From Corallococcus macrosporus DSM 14697 (GTDB taxonomy: Bacteria; Myxococcota; Myxococcia; Myxococcales; Myxococcaceae): a stretch of DNA of 64,000 nt. Positions 45,128-54,179 of the stretch are shown here, one piece after another (position 1 is the stretch's first letter; each line of letters starts with the position of its first letter). Both the position numbers and the translations under genes were made by a program. The notes under the pieces are model-generated. The model was not told the origin of the DNA. It saw only the letters and a list, made by a program, of their open reading frames with translations, and ran no database searches. The stretch is from assembly GCF_002305895.1 (NCBI RefSeq), contig NZ_CP022203.1, positions 1,776,501 to 1,840,500 of the forward strand, written 5' to 3'.

Positions 45128-45619
45128 ATGGGCTCTTCTCTCGACCATGAACGCAAAATGGCGCGGCCACGCGTCGCTTCAGGAGTTGCACGCTCACGCT
45201 CGAGTGCCCGGGTCAGTGTTCAGCAGATCGCGGACAGCCTGCCCGCCTTGCTCGAAAATCCCTTTGCGACAGGTGGGCGACTTCGCGACTTCATCCGTCC
45301 CATCCATCTGATTGACGGTGCGGACGAGGGAAGCGAACCAATGCTGTGGTGGGGCCGTTTACATAGCGTCAGCCATGGCAATGCGATGAATTGGCTCAAC
45401 ATCCGCACGCGTGACCGCTCCTCAGCAGCTTTCTGGGTGAAGCACAGTGTGGTGCCGAAGTTCCGCTCCGCGTGGGAGGAAGACCGGATTGTCCTCGCAT
45501 ATGCCTCCTTCGTGAGGGAGACCAAGAACGGGCGTCCGAAGCTGCGCTGGGACATTCATGACAAGGGGCAGATCGCCCTCGTGCCTGTAGAGCACGAATC
45601 GTGTTTGACGAATCTGTAA
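45128..45619 (+). CDS. Hypothetical cargo protein
   Basis: 163 residues (MGSSLDHERKMARPRVASGV). The C-terminal 115 residues look folded (LWWGRLHSVSHGNAMNWLNI, AFWVKHSVVPKFRSAWEEDR, GRPKLRWDIHDKGQIALVPV). No family recognised. It is opposite to the surrounding structural genes and ends 55 bases from the gp25 stop. It is less GC-rich than they are. Placement between gp25 and J at a conserved promoter-like site parallels the two other cargo loci. Confidence 0.6.
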   Translation: MGSSLDHERKMARPRVASGVARSRSSARVSVQQIADSLPALLENPFATGGRLRDFIRPIHLIDGADEGSEPMLWWGRLHSVSHGNAMNWLNIRTRDRSSAAFWVKHSVVPKFRSAWEEDRIVLAYASFVRETKNGRPKLRWDIHDKGQIALVPVEHESCLTNL

Positions 45620-45674
45620 CAGGACGTGAGCGGAGTTTCCGGCGTGAGGTGGATGCAACGCTGCTACTCGCGGC

Positions 45675-46061
45675 TCAAGGTCCCCGCTGGAGGGGAACGT
45701 CGAAATCCGCTGCCGTGTCGCCCTCGCGCACGCGCACATGAAGCGTCAGTATGGCTGCGTCCTGCTCGACGCGGATCTGCACGAGCTGGACGCCAGGCAG
45801 CCAGCGCGCGAGCGCGTCACGGACGTACACGCGCGCCAGCTCCGCCAGCACCGTGTCGTTGCGCTGGTGGCGAAGGCGCGAGAGGCCCGCGCCGAAGCTG
45901 GTGCGCCAGGGGAGCTCGCCTGTGGAGTGGGGCGTGGTGCCTTCCGTCAGCAGCACCTGCCGCACCTTCGAGGCGAGCAGCTCGGCCCCGGTGCCGGAGG
46001 CGAAGTCCCGCTTTTTGTCTCGGCCGAAGGGGACGAGGAGATTCTGGAGCACTCGACTCAT
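45675..46061 (-). CDS. gp25-like baseplate wedge protein
   Basis: 128 residues: MSRVLQNLLVPFGRDKKRDF ... LTEGTTPHSTGELPWRTSFG, AGLSRLRHQRNDTV. The GELPWRTSFGAGL block is the GPW/gp25 signature (a T4 gp25-type wedge). It initiates sheath assembly at the baseplate. It is 7 bases downstream of the previous gene. Confidence 0.85.
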   Translation of the reverse strand: MSRVLQNLLVPFGRDKKRDFASGTGAELLASKVRQVLLTEGTTPHSTGELPWRTSFGAGLSRLRHQRNDTVLAELARVYVRDALARWLPGVQLVQIRVEQDAAILTLHVRVREGDTAADFDVPLQRGP

Positions 46062-46068
46062 GGTGTCC

Positions 46069-46740
46069 TCACGGAAGGGGGATGGCCGCGCGCACCTGCT
46101 GCAGCGTGCGGACGATGGCGTCGAGTGGTGCGATGGCGCCATCGAGCGGGCCTTCGAGGCTGGAGAAGTCCGGCACCTGGGGGCCGCCCACCAGGCCGAG
46201 GAGGACGTTGAGGAGGGCCATGAGCTGAGAGAGGGCGGCCAGGGCCTTGCCGACGTTGACGGCCTCCTGCGCGACGTTGGCCTCCGCGCAGCCGGCCACA
46301 GCCAGGAGGCCCGCGTCTCCAAGCTGGGCGGCGCGCAGCCGGGCCTGCCCGACGCTCGACAGGCGCAGTTGCAGGTGGAGGAGCTGGCCACGGGCATGGC
46401 CCAGCTCGCCCAGGACGATGTCGATGACGCCCACCACCGCGACTGGCACCGAGAGCTGGGGGACGAGGCGGAGCAGCTTGGACACCTTCTCGGCCAGGTT
46501 CGGCAGGGCCGCGGCGATGGCTGTCGGGTCCGGCGGCGGCCCCAGCGCATCCGGTATCGCCTTCACGACTTCGAAGACAGCGAGCACCGCGCCGATGATG
46601 TCGAAGAGGGGCGTGAGCGTCGCGAGCGCCGGCTGGACGGCCTGCAGGAGCTGGTGGTGCTGCAAGGTGGCGCCGCCAGGCAGGGTGAGGGTTGGCGCCT
46701 CGGGCAGGGGAGGGATGTGGATGCAGATGGGCAGCGCCAT
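46069..46740 (-). CDS. Hypothetical tail protein, hydrophobic helices
   Basis: 223 residues starting MALPICIHIPPLPEAPTLTL. Mostly amphipathic and hydrophobic helices (ATLTPLFDIIGAVLAVFEVV, VPVAVVGVIDIVLGELGHAR). No family recognised. Located between the gpV-like spike gene and gp25 in the tail operon; a baseplate or tail-tip role is inferred from position. Confidence 0.72.
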   Translation of the reverse strand: MALPICIHIPPLPEAPTLTLPGGATLQHHQLLQAVQPALATLTPLFDIIGAVLAVFEVVKAIPDALGPPPDPTAIAAALPNLAEKVSKLLRLVPQLSVPVAVVGVIDIVLGELGHARGQLLHLQLRLSSVGQARLRAAQLGDAGLLAVAGCAEANVAQEAVNVGKALAALSQLMALLNVLLGLVGGPQVPDFSSLEGPLDGAIAPLDAIVRTLQQVRAAIPLP

Positions 46741-46748
46741 GGGCGTCC

Positions 46749-47327
46749 TCAAATGGGCTCGGCAATGGGGCGCACCACACGCCCGGCGATGGTGACTTGG
46801 GCCGCCTCCAGGGAGATGGCGCCGACCGCGCGCAGGGTGAGGGCGGTGGTGGCCTCCAGGGTGACGGTGTTCTCCTCCGCGTCGAAGGTGAGGCAGTCGC
46901 CCGTCTTCCGGTTGGTGAGCTTCAGCTTCTTCTTCCCCGCGGACTCGTCCAACTCGACGCGGAAGGTGGGCGTGGCGAGGACGCGGTTGTCGGGCGGAGA
47001 CACCTGGGCCTCTTCGGGCACCTCGCTCTGTCCGCCCGGCTTTCCCCAGTGCGCGCTGAGGTAGTAGGGCGCGTCGACGTCGCCCTGGTTGAAGAAGACG
47101 GCCACCTCCGCGCCCACGTGCGGCACCGCGAAGAAGCCCGTGTCCTTGGCGCCCCCGCCGGAGGTGCCCAGGGGCCAGGCCCAGGCGGACTCGGGCTCGA
47201 GGACACCGGGGATGCACACGCGGACGCGGCCGAGCTGTGCCTCGTCGTCGCGGCTGGTGACGTAGCCCACGTACATGCCGAGCAGGCGCGTGTCATGGGC
47301 GAGGATGTCGTCGTCGAAGGTGCTCAT
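46749..47327 (-). CDS. Baseplate spike protein V (gp5-like OB domain)
   Basis: 192 residues: [39 protein letters not shown] form the OB-fold of gpV/gp5-type spike proteins; [20 protein letters not shown] is typical of the second half. The C-terminal 60 residues ([20 protein letters not shown]) are short beta repeats as in a spike helix. It is the membrane-puncturing tip of the contractile tail. Confidence 0.85.
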   Translation of the reverse strand: MSTFDDDILAHDTRLLGMYVGYVTSRDDEAQLGRVRVCIPGVLEPESAWAWPLGTSGGGAKDTGFFAVPHVGAEVAVFFNQGDVDAPYYLSAHWGKPGGQSEVPEEAQVSPPDNRVLATPTFRVELDESAGKKKLKLTNRKTGDCLTFDAEENTVTLEATTALTLRAVGAISLEAAQVTIAGRVVRPIAEPI

Positions 47328-47337
47328 GGTGGGCTCG

Positions 47338-48621
47338 CTACCTGGGGAGACTCATTCCGGCTTCGGGGTCCTCGACACCGATGGGCTGCCCGTCGCGGCG
47401 GTACTCGATGTACCGGGTGCCGGTGTCCCTCTCGAAGGCCTCGACTTCCTTCAGCGCCCCCGTCGTGTCGGGCGCGCTGGTGTTGGGCTGGCCGCCCTGG
47501 GGCTGGCCTTGCTTCTCGGGGCTGGCTTGCTGCCGGCGGCCGGTGCCGTCGCGCGACAGCTTCAAGTCCGTGGTGTAGCCGGAGGAGGAGAGGACGTGCT
47601 TCGCCTCGGTGACGTAATACTTCCCGGAGAGGAAGCTGGAGATGCCGCGCACCTCCACCACGGACTTGGCGCGCAAGGCGGGGTTGCCCACCACCTGGAG
47701 GGACAGCTTCACCGTGCCGGCTTCCGCGCGTCGGAAGCGGGCCTCGGACTCGCGCTGGGCTTGAGCAGGTGTCGAGGCGGAGGTGGGCTGGACGCTGGTG
47801 GTGCTGTTGCGGAGCTGCAGCGACGTGGTGCCCGTGCGCTTGTCCACCACCTCGAGGAAGTCCGCGAGGGTGGTGCGCTCCACCGTGCCACTGCTCGACT
47901 CGGCCTCGATGTTCGCCTTGGCCATGGCGTCCCGGCCACGCACGTCCACCTTGCCCACGCGGCGGCCCAGCTCCGACTCGACGTTGACGGAGAGGATGTC
48001 GCCCCGGCCCGCGTCGGCGTACCACCACAGCACCTGGGCAGGCGCGGCGGCCTGGTTACGCGGGCCGAAGGTGAGGCCCTTGTCGTCGACGTGGAACTCG
48101 AACTCCTCCCGCGCGGCCAGGCGCCGCAGAAAGCGCGCGTCTGTCTCCCCGGCCTGGTGGATGGTGTCGAAGGTCTCTCCGGTGTCCTCGACGTGGACGG
48201 AGTCCTCCTCGTAGCCGTACTCGGCGGCCACCTCGCGCACCACCTGAGCGCGCGTCTTGCCCTTCCAGGTGCGCGCCTTCGCCTCGCGGTGCATGAGGGC
48301 GGAGAGCGCCTGGCCCTCGACGGTGAGGAGTTGGAAGCCTTTCAGCTTCTTGATGACGACTCGCCGCGGCGGGGCCATGAGACCCGGGTAGCCCCAGGAC
48401 ACCTCCAGCACCGTGCCGCCCACCAACTCGGCCCTGTCGAAGAGCGCCAGGTCGAAGTTGTCCAACTGGAGGGACAGCTTGTCGGCCTTCGTCGCGGAGT
48501 CCTCGAAGGTGAGGCCGAGGACACGGCCCTCCAGGGAGAGGGGCTCACCGCTGCGGGCCTTCTCGTGTGCCAGCAGCGTGAGGCGCACGCCAGGCGCGCT
48601 CCTGTCGAGGGGCCGCGTCAT
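47338..48621 (-). CDS. Baseplate hub protein (late control D/gp27-like)
   Basis: 427 residues: [60 protein letters not shown], then [20 protein letters not shown] and [20 protein letters not shown]. These match the gpD/gp27 hub that joins tube to spike. The start codon overlaps the stop of the preceding LysM-like gene (ATGA). The C-terminal 50 residues are Gln/Gly-rich linker. Confidence 0.87.
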   Translation of the reverse strand: MTRPLDRSAPGVRLTLLAHEKARSGEPLSLEGRVLGLTFEDSATKADKLSLQLDNFDLALFDRAELVGGTVLEVSWGYPGLMAPPRRVVIKKLKGFQLLTVEGQALSALMHREAKARTWKGKTRAQVVREVAAEYGYEEDSVHVEDTGETFDTIHQAGETDARFLRRLAAREEFEFHVDDKGLTFGPRNQAAAPAQVLWWYADAGRGDILSVNVESELGRRVGKVDVRGRDAMAKANIEAESSSGTVERTTLADFLEVVDKRTGTTSLQLRNSTTSVQPTSASTPAQAQRESEARFRRAEAGTVKLSLQVVGNPALRAKSVVEVRGISSFLSGKYYVTEAKHVLSSSGYTTDLKLSRDGTGRRQQASPEKQGQPQGGQPNTSAPDTTGALKEVEAFERDTGTRYIEYRRDGQPIGVEDPEAGMSLPR

Positions 48622-48959
48622 TCGCTGGCCCTCCGCCGCTGCTCGCTGAGGATGACGTCGGTGAGGACACGCAGCGAGGGGATGTAGAGGCGCCGCCCGA
48701 CCTCCAGCTCCAGCGTCGCATCGATGATGGGCTCCGGCTGGAAGTCGGCGATGGCCCACCAGAAGCCGCAGGCGCGCGGGAGGGGCGCGAAGTAGCGGCC
48801 GGCGAGGCCCCAGAGGGAGTTGCCCTGCGCCACGAGGTGGACGCGCGTGTCCGCGTGCGGCTGGAAGCCGTAGGGGACTCTCTCGGAGAGGAAGAGGCGG
48901 CCGGTCTCGTCCCGCAGGCCGAGGGAGAAGGAGTAGCGGCTGCCGGCGTGAGGGGCCAC
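48618..48959 (-). CDS. LysM-like tail protein (gpX/gp53-like)
   Basis: 113 residues from GTG 48959, overlapping the preceding stop by one base. LVAQGNSLWGLAGRYFAPLP followed by WWAIADFQPEP and VGRRLYIPSLRVLTDVIL is the tail LysM module used by gpX and gp53 proteins to fix the hub to the tube. It is in the correct order after the CIS tube-type gene. Confidence 0.78.
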   Translation of the reverse strand: MAPHAGSRYSFSLGLRDETGRLFLSERVPYGFQPHADTRVHLVAQGNSLWGLAGRYFAPLPRACGFWWAIADFQPEPIIDATLELEVGRRLYIPSLRVLTDVILSEQRRRASE

Positions 48960-49471
48960 TACGGCACCTCCTGGCGTAGCTGCTCGGAGGTGACGCGGGT
49001 GTCCAGCACCTCCTCGAAGGTGACGATGGCGGTGTAGACGAGGACGCGTCCGTCCACGGCGAGCTGGCGGTACTGGAACTCCACGCTGGCGACGACGCAC
49101 TCCACGGTGAGGAGGCCGGGCCAGAGGACGAGGACACGCGGCGGTGTCGTCGCCAGCACACCCTCGGTGCCCGCCGGGGGCACGGTGAGGGCACGCAGGA
49201 AGCCGCGGAACGCCATGATGTTGGAGGCGTCGGCCTGCTGCGTGGCGAAGAAGGCGTCGAGGTAGAACTCCACGCCTGCCAGTTGCCGGTTGGAGGTGCC
49301 CTGAAACTGGAGCACCTGGTGGGAGAGGCCAGGCACCGCCAGGCGGTTCCAATTCACCTGGAGCTTCTCGGTGAGCTGGGTGGGGTTGAAGAGGCACTCC
49401 ATGGCCTCGCCGGTGAGGACATTCACGAGGAGGCAGCGCGGAGGACGGGCAAGGCCGGCGGCGATGGACAT
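48959..49471 (-). CDS. Tail tube-initiator/CIS tube-type protein
   Basis: 170 residues: [40 protein letters not shown]. The CLFNPTQL motif and following strands match the CIS_tube (Pvc7 N-terminal) family that links tube and baseplate in contractile systems. The C-terminus has a long strand set ([20 protein letters not shown]). It lies 15 bases downstream of the tape measure gene. Confidence 0.78.
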   Translation of the reverse strand: MSIAAGLARPPRCLLVNVLTGEAMECLFNPTQLTEKLQVNWNRLAVPGLSHQVLQFQGTSNRQLAGVEFYLDAFFATQQADASNIMAFRGFLRALTVPPAGTEGVLATTPPRVLVLWPGLLTVECVVASVEFQYRQLAVDGRVLVYTAIVTFEEVLDTRVTSEQLRQEVP

Positions 49472-49486
49472 GTCGGGGCCCGCCTC

Positions 49487-52180
49487 TCAGTAAGACGCCA
49501 TGGGGGAGAAGCTGCGGGAGGCGGCGTCCCTCTCGGCGCGCGCCGTGGCCTGGGCAAGCACCTCGCCGTCCACCTGGACACTCACGAGGACGGGCGCGGC
49601 GGGAGTCGAGGCTGGCTGCGAGGAGAGCACCTCGGGCTGGGGCAGCGAGGCCTGGAGGGCCGCCACCGCCGGCATGGACGAGGACTCCAGGGGCCAGTCC
49701 ACCGGCGAGGTGGGCGCGGCCGTGGTGACGACGGAGGCGGGTGTGGCGGCGCCCCCACTGGAGTCCTCAAGGCCGAAGGCGACGGACAAGTCCCGATGCA
49801 GACCCAGTCGGGCCGTGCGCAGCGCCTGCTGGAGGCCGGTGTTCGCACCGAAGAGGCTCGCCACCGCGTCCACGACACCGAGGATGGCGCCCACCAGCTC
49901 CAGGAGGACGCCGGAGATGGCGTCGACCGTGCCGAAGACGATGAGCCGCAGCCCTGTCCACGCCTCGGCCCAGTTGCCGGTGAGTGCCCCGCCCAGCGTC
50001 AACACCACGCCCCAGAAGACGTCGACGATGCCGGAGAAGGCCGCCAGGGCTGCGTTGAGGACGCCTCCCACCACGGACACCACGAGGGAGACTGCGGACA
50101 CCAGCACGCCCACGACGGTGGTGATGTTGCCGATGGCAAACCCGATGGCCTGCCCCATGGCCACCCAGATGCTGCTGCCGTCCCTCGCGGCGGAGCTGGT
50201 GCCTAGGAGGCCAGAGAGCGCCCCACCGAGGACGCGGCCCAGGTGCGCGAGGCTGCCCAGGAGGACGTCGACACCGGCCTTCATGTAGCCCCACTGCCCC
50301 GCCAGCCCTTCGGCCACTTCGGCACCGGCCGTCATGCCCATGACGACGAAGTCGAAGACGCGGGCGAGGGCGCGCCCCACCGTAGCCCCCACCTCGCCGA
50401 AGGCAGCGAACTTCGCGGCGGCGGTGGCCGCGTCGTCCCTCTCGGAGAGGAAGCCCAGCGCCGCGCCCACCCGCCCCAGCGTCGCCTGGAAGGCGTCAAG
50501 GGTGGGGCGCGCGGCCTCCAGGCCAGCGGAGAAGCCGTCGGCGATGCCAGAGAAGAAGCTGTGGATGCGGTGTGCCCACAGGTAGACGTTGATGAGGAAG
50601 TCCTTCAGGCCGGCGCTCTCCGCGCGGCCCAGCTCCTCCCGCACCGCGCCGGAGAAGCCTCCGTCCTCGAAGAGCTGGACGAGGCCGCGGAAGGCGAGCG
50701 TCACCTGCTCCTGCACACGCCGGACGAAGTCGCCCAGGCCACCGAGGTTGTGACGGAAGGCGTAGGCGAGGCCGGCTGCGGCGACGCCCAGGAGGACGAC
50801 AGCGCCCACGGCCGGAAGCACCGTGGCGAGGAGGCCCCCCAGCGTGAGGCCCAGCACCTTGAGGCCCACCACCATCAGCGCCAGGCCCACCTTGGCGGCG
50901 ATGACGGAGCCGACGAGGGTAGCGAGGGCACCAACTCCGAGCGCGAAGGCTGCGAAGGCGCGCTTCACCGGGCCGGGCAATGCCTGGAAGACACCCAGCA
51001 CCTGCTGCACCGCGCTGGCGACGAGGGTGACGAGGGGCTTCAGCACCTGGCTGAAGGGCTCTCCGAGAACGATGGCCAGCGTTTCCAGGTTCCCGGACAA
51101 CAGCGTCTTCTGCCCCTCGAAGGTATCCAGCATCTGCTCGCGGAACTTCGTGGCCGTGCCGCCCGCATTCTCGAACTGGTCGCGCAGGTACTTGAGGGCA
51201 TCGGCGCCTCGGACGACTTCGCCGGTGTCCTTGCGGATGCCGTTGGAGAACTGCGTGAGGATGGCATTCACGCCACCGAGCGCTTCGCGGCCGAACGCCT
51301 TCAACAGGAACGCGGAGCGCTGCGCCGCCGTCATGCGCTCAAGGGCGGGCGACAGCTTGTCGAGGATGCCGAGGAAGGAGAGGAAGTTGCCCTTGGAGTC
51401 GGTGACAGCAACGCCCAGTCCACGCAGGTGCTTCTGCACTTGTGGATCCGCCATGCGCTCCATGGCCACGGCCACGGCGGTGGAGGCGCGCTCCACGCCG
51501 GGGACGACATTCTTGACCAACCCCAACGCGATGAGCGTCTCGGGCAGGGACTGATTGAGGGCCTGCGCACCACGCGCGGCGGTGCCGAGGGCCAGGGGTA
51601 GTTCGTTCGCGCTCAAGGCGAAGACGTTGACGGCTTGGAGCATCTGGTCGACGGAGATAGCGGCCTTGTCGGTGGAGATGCCGAAGGCCTTCATTGCTTG
51701 GCTGGCCAAGCCCGCTGCGCCCTGGGGCGTCAGCTCTCCCAGCGAGCCACCCGCCAGGTCCAACACCGGCAGCAGCAGCTTCATGGCCTCCGCGGCTGTG
51801 AAGCCGGCCTGGGTGAGCTCGCGCAGGCCCAGCACGGACTCGGTGGGGGTGAATTGCGTGGCGAGGCTTGCCTTGATGGCCGCGTCACGGAGTTGCCCAA
51901 GCACTTCGGCCGAGGCGCCAGAGACGGCGCCCACGCCCGCCACGGCCTGCTCGAATTGGCCGGCGGTGTTGGCCAGGGACAGCGACGCGCCCAGGGTGAC
52001 GGCGCCCGCCGTGAAGAGGGACATGGCGACGCCGAGCCGCTGGAAGGCACCCTCAATGCGCGCGGTGCCCAACCCCACGCGCCTGTCCATGCGCGTGAAG
52101 TTGACCTCCACCTGGGAGAAGACTCCCGAGGCCAAGTCTCTCGCCGTAAGGACGAAGCCCAAGCCGAGGTTGTTGAGCAT
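49487..52180 (-). CDS. Tape measure protein
   Basis: 897 residues. Conserved TMP domain at 45-330: LFTAGAVTLGASLSLANTAG, ASLATQFTPTESVLGLRELT, MKAFGISTDKAAISVDQMLQ, ALGLVKNVVPGVERASTAVA. The centre holds several membrane-like helices (LVGSVIAAKVGLALMVVGLK, LPAVGAVVLLGVAAAGLAYA). The length sets the tail length; 897 residues suggest a tail of roughly 100-130 nm if the usual 1.5 angstrom per residue holds (established relation, applied as inference). Confidence 0.9.
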   Translation of the reverse strand: MLNNLGLGFVLTARDLASGVFSQVEVNFTRMDRRVGLGTARIEGAFQRLGVAMSLFTAGAVTLGASLSLANTAGQFEQAVAGVGAVSGASAEVLGQLRDAAIKASLATQFTPTESVLGLRELTQAGFTAAEAMKLLLPVLDLAGGSLGELTPQGAAGLASQAMKAFGISTDKAAISVDQMLQAVNVFALSANELPLALGTAARGAQALNQSLPETLIALGLVKNVVPGVERASTAVAVAMERMADPQVQKHLRGLGVAVTDSKGNFLSFLGILDKLSPALERMTAAQRSAFLLKAFGREALGGVNAILTQFSNGIRKDTGEVVRGADALKYLRDQFENAGGTATKFREQMLDTFEGQKTLLSGNLETLAIVLGEPFSQVLKPLVTLVASAVQQVLGVFQALPGPVKRAFAAFALGVGALATLVGSVIAAKVGLALMVVGLKVLGLTLGGLLATVLPAVGAVVLLGVAAAGLAYAFRHNLGGLGDFVRRVQEQVTLAFRGLVQLFEDGGFSGAVREELGRAESAGLKDFLINVYLWAHRIHSFFSGIADGFSAGLEAARPTLDAFQATLGRVGAALGFLSERDDAATAAAKFAAFGEVGATVGRALARVFDFVVMGMTAGAEVAEGLAGQWGYMKAGVDVLLGSLAHLGRVLGGALSGLLGTSSAARDGSSIWVAMGQAIGFAIGNITTVVGVLVSAVSLVVSVVGGVLNAALAAFSGIVDVFWGVVLTLGGALTGNWAEAWTGLRLIVFGTVDAISGVLLELVGAILGVVDAVASLFGANTGLQQALRTARLGLHRDLSVAFGLEDSSGGAATPASVVTTAAPTSPVDWPLESSSMPAVAALQASLPQPEVLSSQPASTPAAPVLVSVQVDGEVLAQATARAERDAASRSFSPMASY

Positions 52181-52183
52181 GCG

Positions 52184-52489
52184 TTACCTCCGCTTCGCGG
52201 CCTTCTCCAGCGCCTTGGCTTCTTGGGCTCGCTGCTGGCCGATGCGTTCGAGCAGCCAGTCCCTGTCCGAGGTGGGCAGCTCCAGGGCGTCACCGAGGGG
52301 AGCTGCGAGGCCGCTGCCTCCGTGCTGGTGCCAGCACAGTTGGAAGAGGCCCTCGCGCCACGTCTCCAGCGTCACACCGGGGAAGAGGTGGAGCGCTCCC
52401 GGCGCCTCGTCGTCCGTTGCGTCCCCGGAAGGAAGAAGCCCCGGTCGAAAGGGAGCTCCACCTCCTGGCGCATGAGGCACTCGGGGCAC
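52184..52489 (-). CDS. Tail assembly chaperone extension (overlapping, -1 frame)
   Basis: The first 33 codons overlap the 257-aa gene in another frame; the protein-like part is [20 protein letters not shown] to [12 protein letters not shown] (52415-52184). It is in the -1 frame relative to the upstream gene. GGGG at 52423-52426 would allow slippage giving a fusion ...[14 protein letters not shown]. Tail chaperones just upstream of the tape measure commonly use such a frameshift. A simple sequence error in the G-run is the alternative. Confidence 0.65.
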   Translation of the reverse strand: MPRVPHAPGGGAPFRPGLLPSGDATDDEAPGALHLFPGVTLETWREGLFQLCWHQHGGSGLAAPLGDALELPTSDRDWLLERIGQQRAQEAKALEKAAKRR

Positions 52490-53145
52490 TCGACTTCGAG
52501 GGTGGTGTCCACGCCGCAGTCGACGGCGTCAAACTCGTCGACGAGGAAGTCGGCGTCGCGCAGGCTCAAGTCTTCAAGGAAGCGGCGCTTGTCGCGCGCG
52601 TCCACGCCGTCGACATCCTGCACCCGGTAGGCGAGGACGGAGGACAGCAGTTTCTCGGGCGCCGCACGCTGGAGCTGCGGCAGCCGCCGCTCGTCCTCCC
52701 CCGTCAGCAGCTTGAAGCGCACGCGCGTGCCAGAGTCCGGCAGCGTCGTCTCGAATCGGTTGCCGGCCATGAAGGCCGCGCGGCTCGTGTCCGAGAGGGC
52801 GCGCACCGGCAGTTGCGTCAAGTCCAGCTCCCAGTCGATGCGGGCCCGGCAGGCAGCATTCTGGCAGGGGACGGCGAAGGCATACTCGGGGCCGTAGGTG
52901 AGCACGCGCACCTGGAGGAGCGCGTAGAAGCGGTCCCCCTGCAGCACCTGGCCCCAATCCACCCTCCCGTCGGCGAAGGCGTAGGGGCCTGCTTCCAGCA
53001 GATCTTCCCAGCACGCGGAGAGCAGCTCATCCACCTGGCCGCCGCTCTTCGCCAGCTTCCTGTCCGCGAGGACGCGCTCCTCCCGCACTCGCATTCCCCG
53101 AATACGGCCCGTCAGCCCCGAGGGGCATGAGATGATGTCCGCCAT
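52372..53145 (-). CDS. Tail assembly chaperone/gp26-like protein
   Basis: 257 residues, [20 protein letters not shown]. Contains a zinc-ribbon-like pair CQNAAC near residue 92 and CPEC near 224. [15 protein letters not shown]-type and [12 protein letters not shown] segments resemble gp26-type baseplate or chaperone proteins encoded before tape measure genes. The last 25 residues ([17 protein letters not shown]) are out of character and may be the unframed tail of a frameshifted product (see 52184). GGAGG precedes the ATG; a late promoter-like element is 20 bases further up. Confidence 0.72.
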   Translation of the reverse strand: MADIISCPSGLTGRIRGMRVREERVLADRKLAKSGGQVDELLSACWEDLLEAGPYAFADGRVDWGQVLQGDRFYALLQVRVLTYGPEYAFAVPCQNAACRARIDWELDLTQLPVRALSDTSRAAFMAGNRFETTLPDSGTRVRFKLLTGEDERRLPQLQRAAPEKLLSSVLAYRVQDVDGVDARDKRRFLEDLSLRDADFLVDEFDAVDCGVDTTLEVECPECLMRQEVELPFDRGFFLPGTQRTTRRRERSTSSPV

Positions 53146-53165
53146 GTCGTCCTGCCTCCGGGAAG

Positions 53166-53197
53166 GACAAAGGCATCGGACGGCAAATCGGGGACAT
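53166..53197 (-). promoter_or_regulatory. Late promoter-like element, copy 2
   Basis: ATGTCCCCG, 14 bases, GCCTTTG, 21 bases before the gene at 53145. The divergent cargo gene starts 36 bases away on the other side. Confidence 0.75.
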
Positions 53198-53232
53198 CGA
53201 TAGACGCAGCACCAAATCTGCGTGGGGGACTC

Positions 53233-53703
53233 ATGAGCGCGTTGGTCTGGTCAGGGTCGTTTCGGATTTCAGAGCTGCTGGCGCGGTGCATGGACGAACA
53301 GGTCCTGCCTCCAGAGTCGAAGGCCGTCTATCTGGTCTCTCGGCGAGGCTGGGAGGGGGAGCCCACCGATGCCTGTATCCCGCTCTACGTCGGAGGGAAC
53401 ACGGGCTCCTCGCAGCGCTTTCGCACTCGGGTCGGGGACCTGATCGCCGACCTGCATGGCTTCTACGGTGGCGGGACAGGTCACCACAGTGGTGCGCAGG
53501 AGCTTCGGCGGTGGTGCATCAGCAACGAGGTCCACCCAGGACGACTCTTTCTGGGCTGGGCCACGAAGAAGCCCTGGTGTGGGAGGTGTACCGAAGTTCT
53601 TCTCGCGAAGAAGTTCGCTCCCTCATGGGCTGAGCGGGCGCCTCTGTGCAATGTCAGGCGCCCGCCGGGGTGCAGCACTCATGGAAAGTACGTGACTGGC
53701 TGA
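53233..53703 (+). CDS. GIY-YIG-like cargo protein
   Basis: 156 residues on the opposite strand to the tail operon. [13 protein letters not shown] ... [20 protein letters not shown] fits the GIY-YIG pattern (VYLV and LYVG strands, then the helix with a conserved Arg). A later Glu in [15 protein letters not shown] fits the catalytic Glu. Cys residues in WCGRC and CSTHG are extra. GIY-YIG enzymes cleave DNA or RNA. The stop is 3 bases from the tail-tube stop, facing it. Homing or defence cargo is possible. Confidence 0.6.
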   Translation: MSALVWSGSFRISELLARCMDEQVLPPESKAVYLVSRRGWEGEPTDACIPLYVGGNTGSSQRFRTRVGDLIADLHGFYGGGTGHHSGAQELRRWCISNEVHPGRLFLGWATKKPWCGRCTEVLLAKKFAPSWAERAPLCNVRRPPGCSTHGKYVTG

Positions 53704-53706
53704 GTC

Positions 53707-54168
53707 CTACTTGGCCAGCTCGAAGAAGTCGTAGGTGAGGGTGACGCTTTCGATGACGTTCTCGTCACTCTCGTTGTCCCACTCCCCGGCGATGAACTTC
53801 ACGGGCCACGCGTGGGAGAGGCTCCACCGGCGCAACGTGGTGCCGTCCCTATCTTGCTGGACGATGTCGAGGTTGCGCTTGTAGAGCGCATCGGGCAGGC
53901 CCAGTCCGCTCGTGGTGTGCACGACGTCCTGGAACCAGTCGAAGAGTTCGTGATCCTGCGTGGCGCCGCGCTCGAGGGTGACGTCGGAGAACGTGAGGCG
54001 CCCCGGGGACTTGTTGGGGATGAGGCTGCCGCCCTCGAAGTATTGGACGTTGGCGACCTCGACGGACAACTCGCTGCACTTCTGGAAACCGGAGTGCCCG
54101 AGGCCGTCAGCCTCACAGAGAAACTTGAAACGCTTATGGAAGCTGCGCGGCTGTCCGATGATGGCCAT
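53707..54168 (-). CDS. Tail tube protein
   Basis: 153 residues: [40 protein letters not shown]-like segment, [28 protein letters not shown], ending YDFFELAK. This is the gp19-like inner tube family of contractile tails and injection systems. It follows the sheath gene by 11 bases, the usual order. Confidence 0.9.
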   Translation of the reverse strand: MAIIGQPRSFHKRFKFLCEADGLGHSGFQKCSELSVEVANVQYFEGGSLIPNKSPGRLTFSDVTLERGATQDHELFDWFQDVVHTTSGLGLPDALYKRNLDIVQQDRDGTTLRRWSLSHAWPVKFIAGEWDNESDENVIESVTLTYDFFELAK

Positions 54169-54179
54169 GGCCAGTCTCC

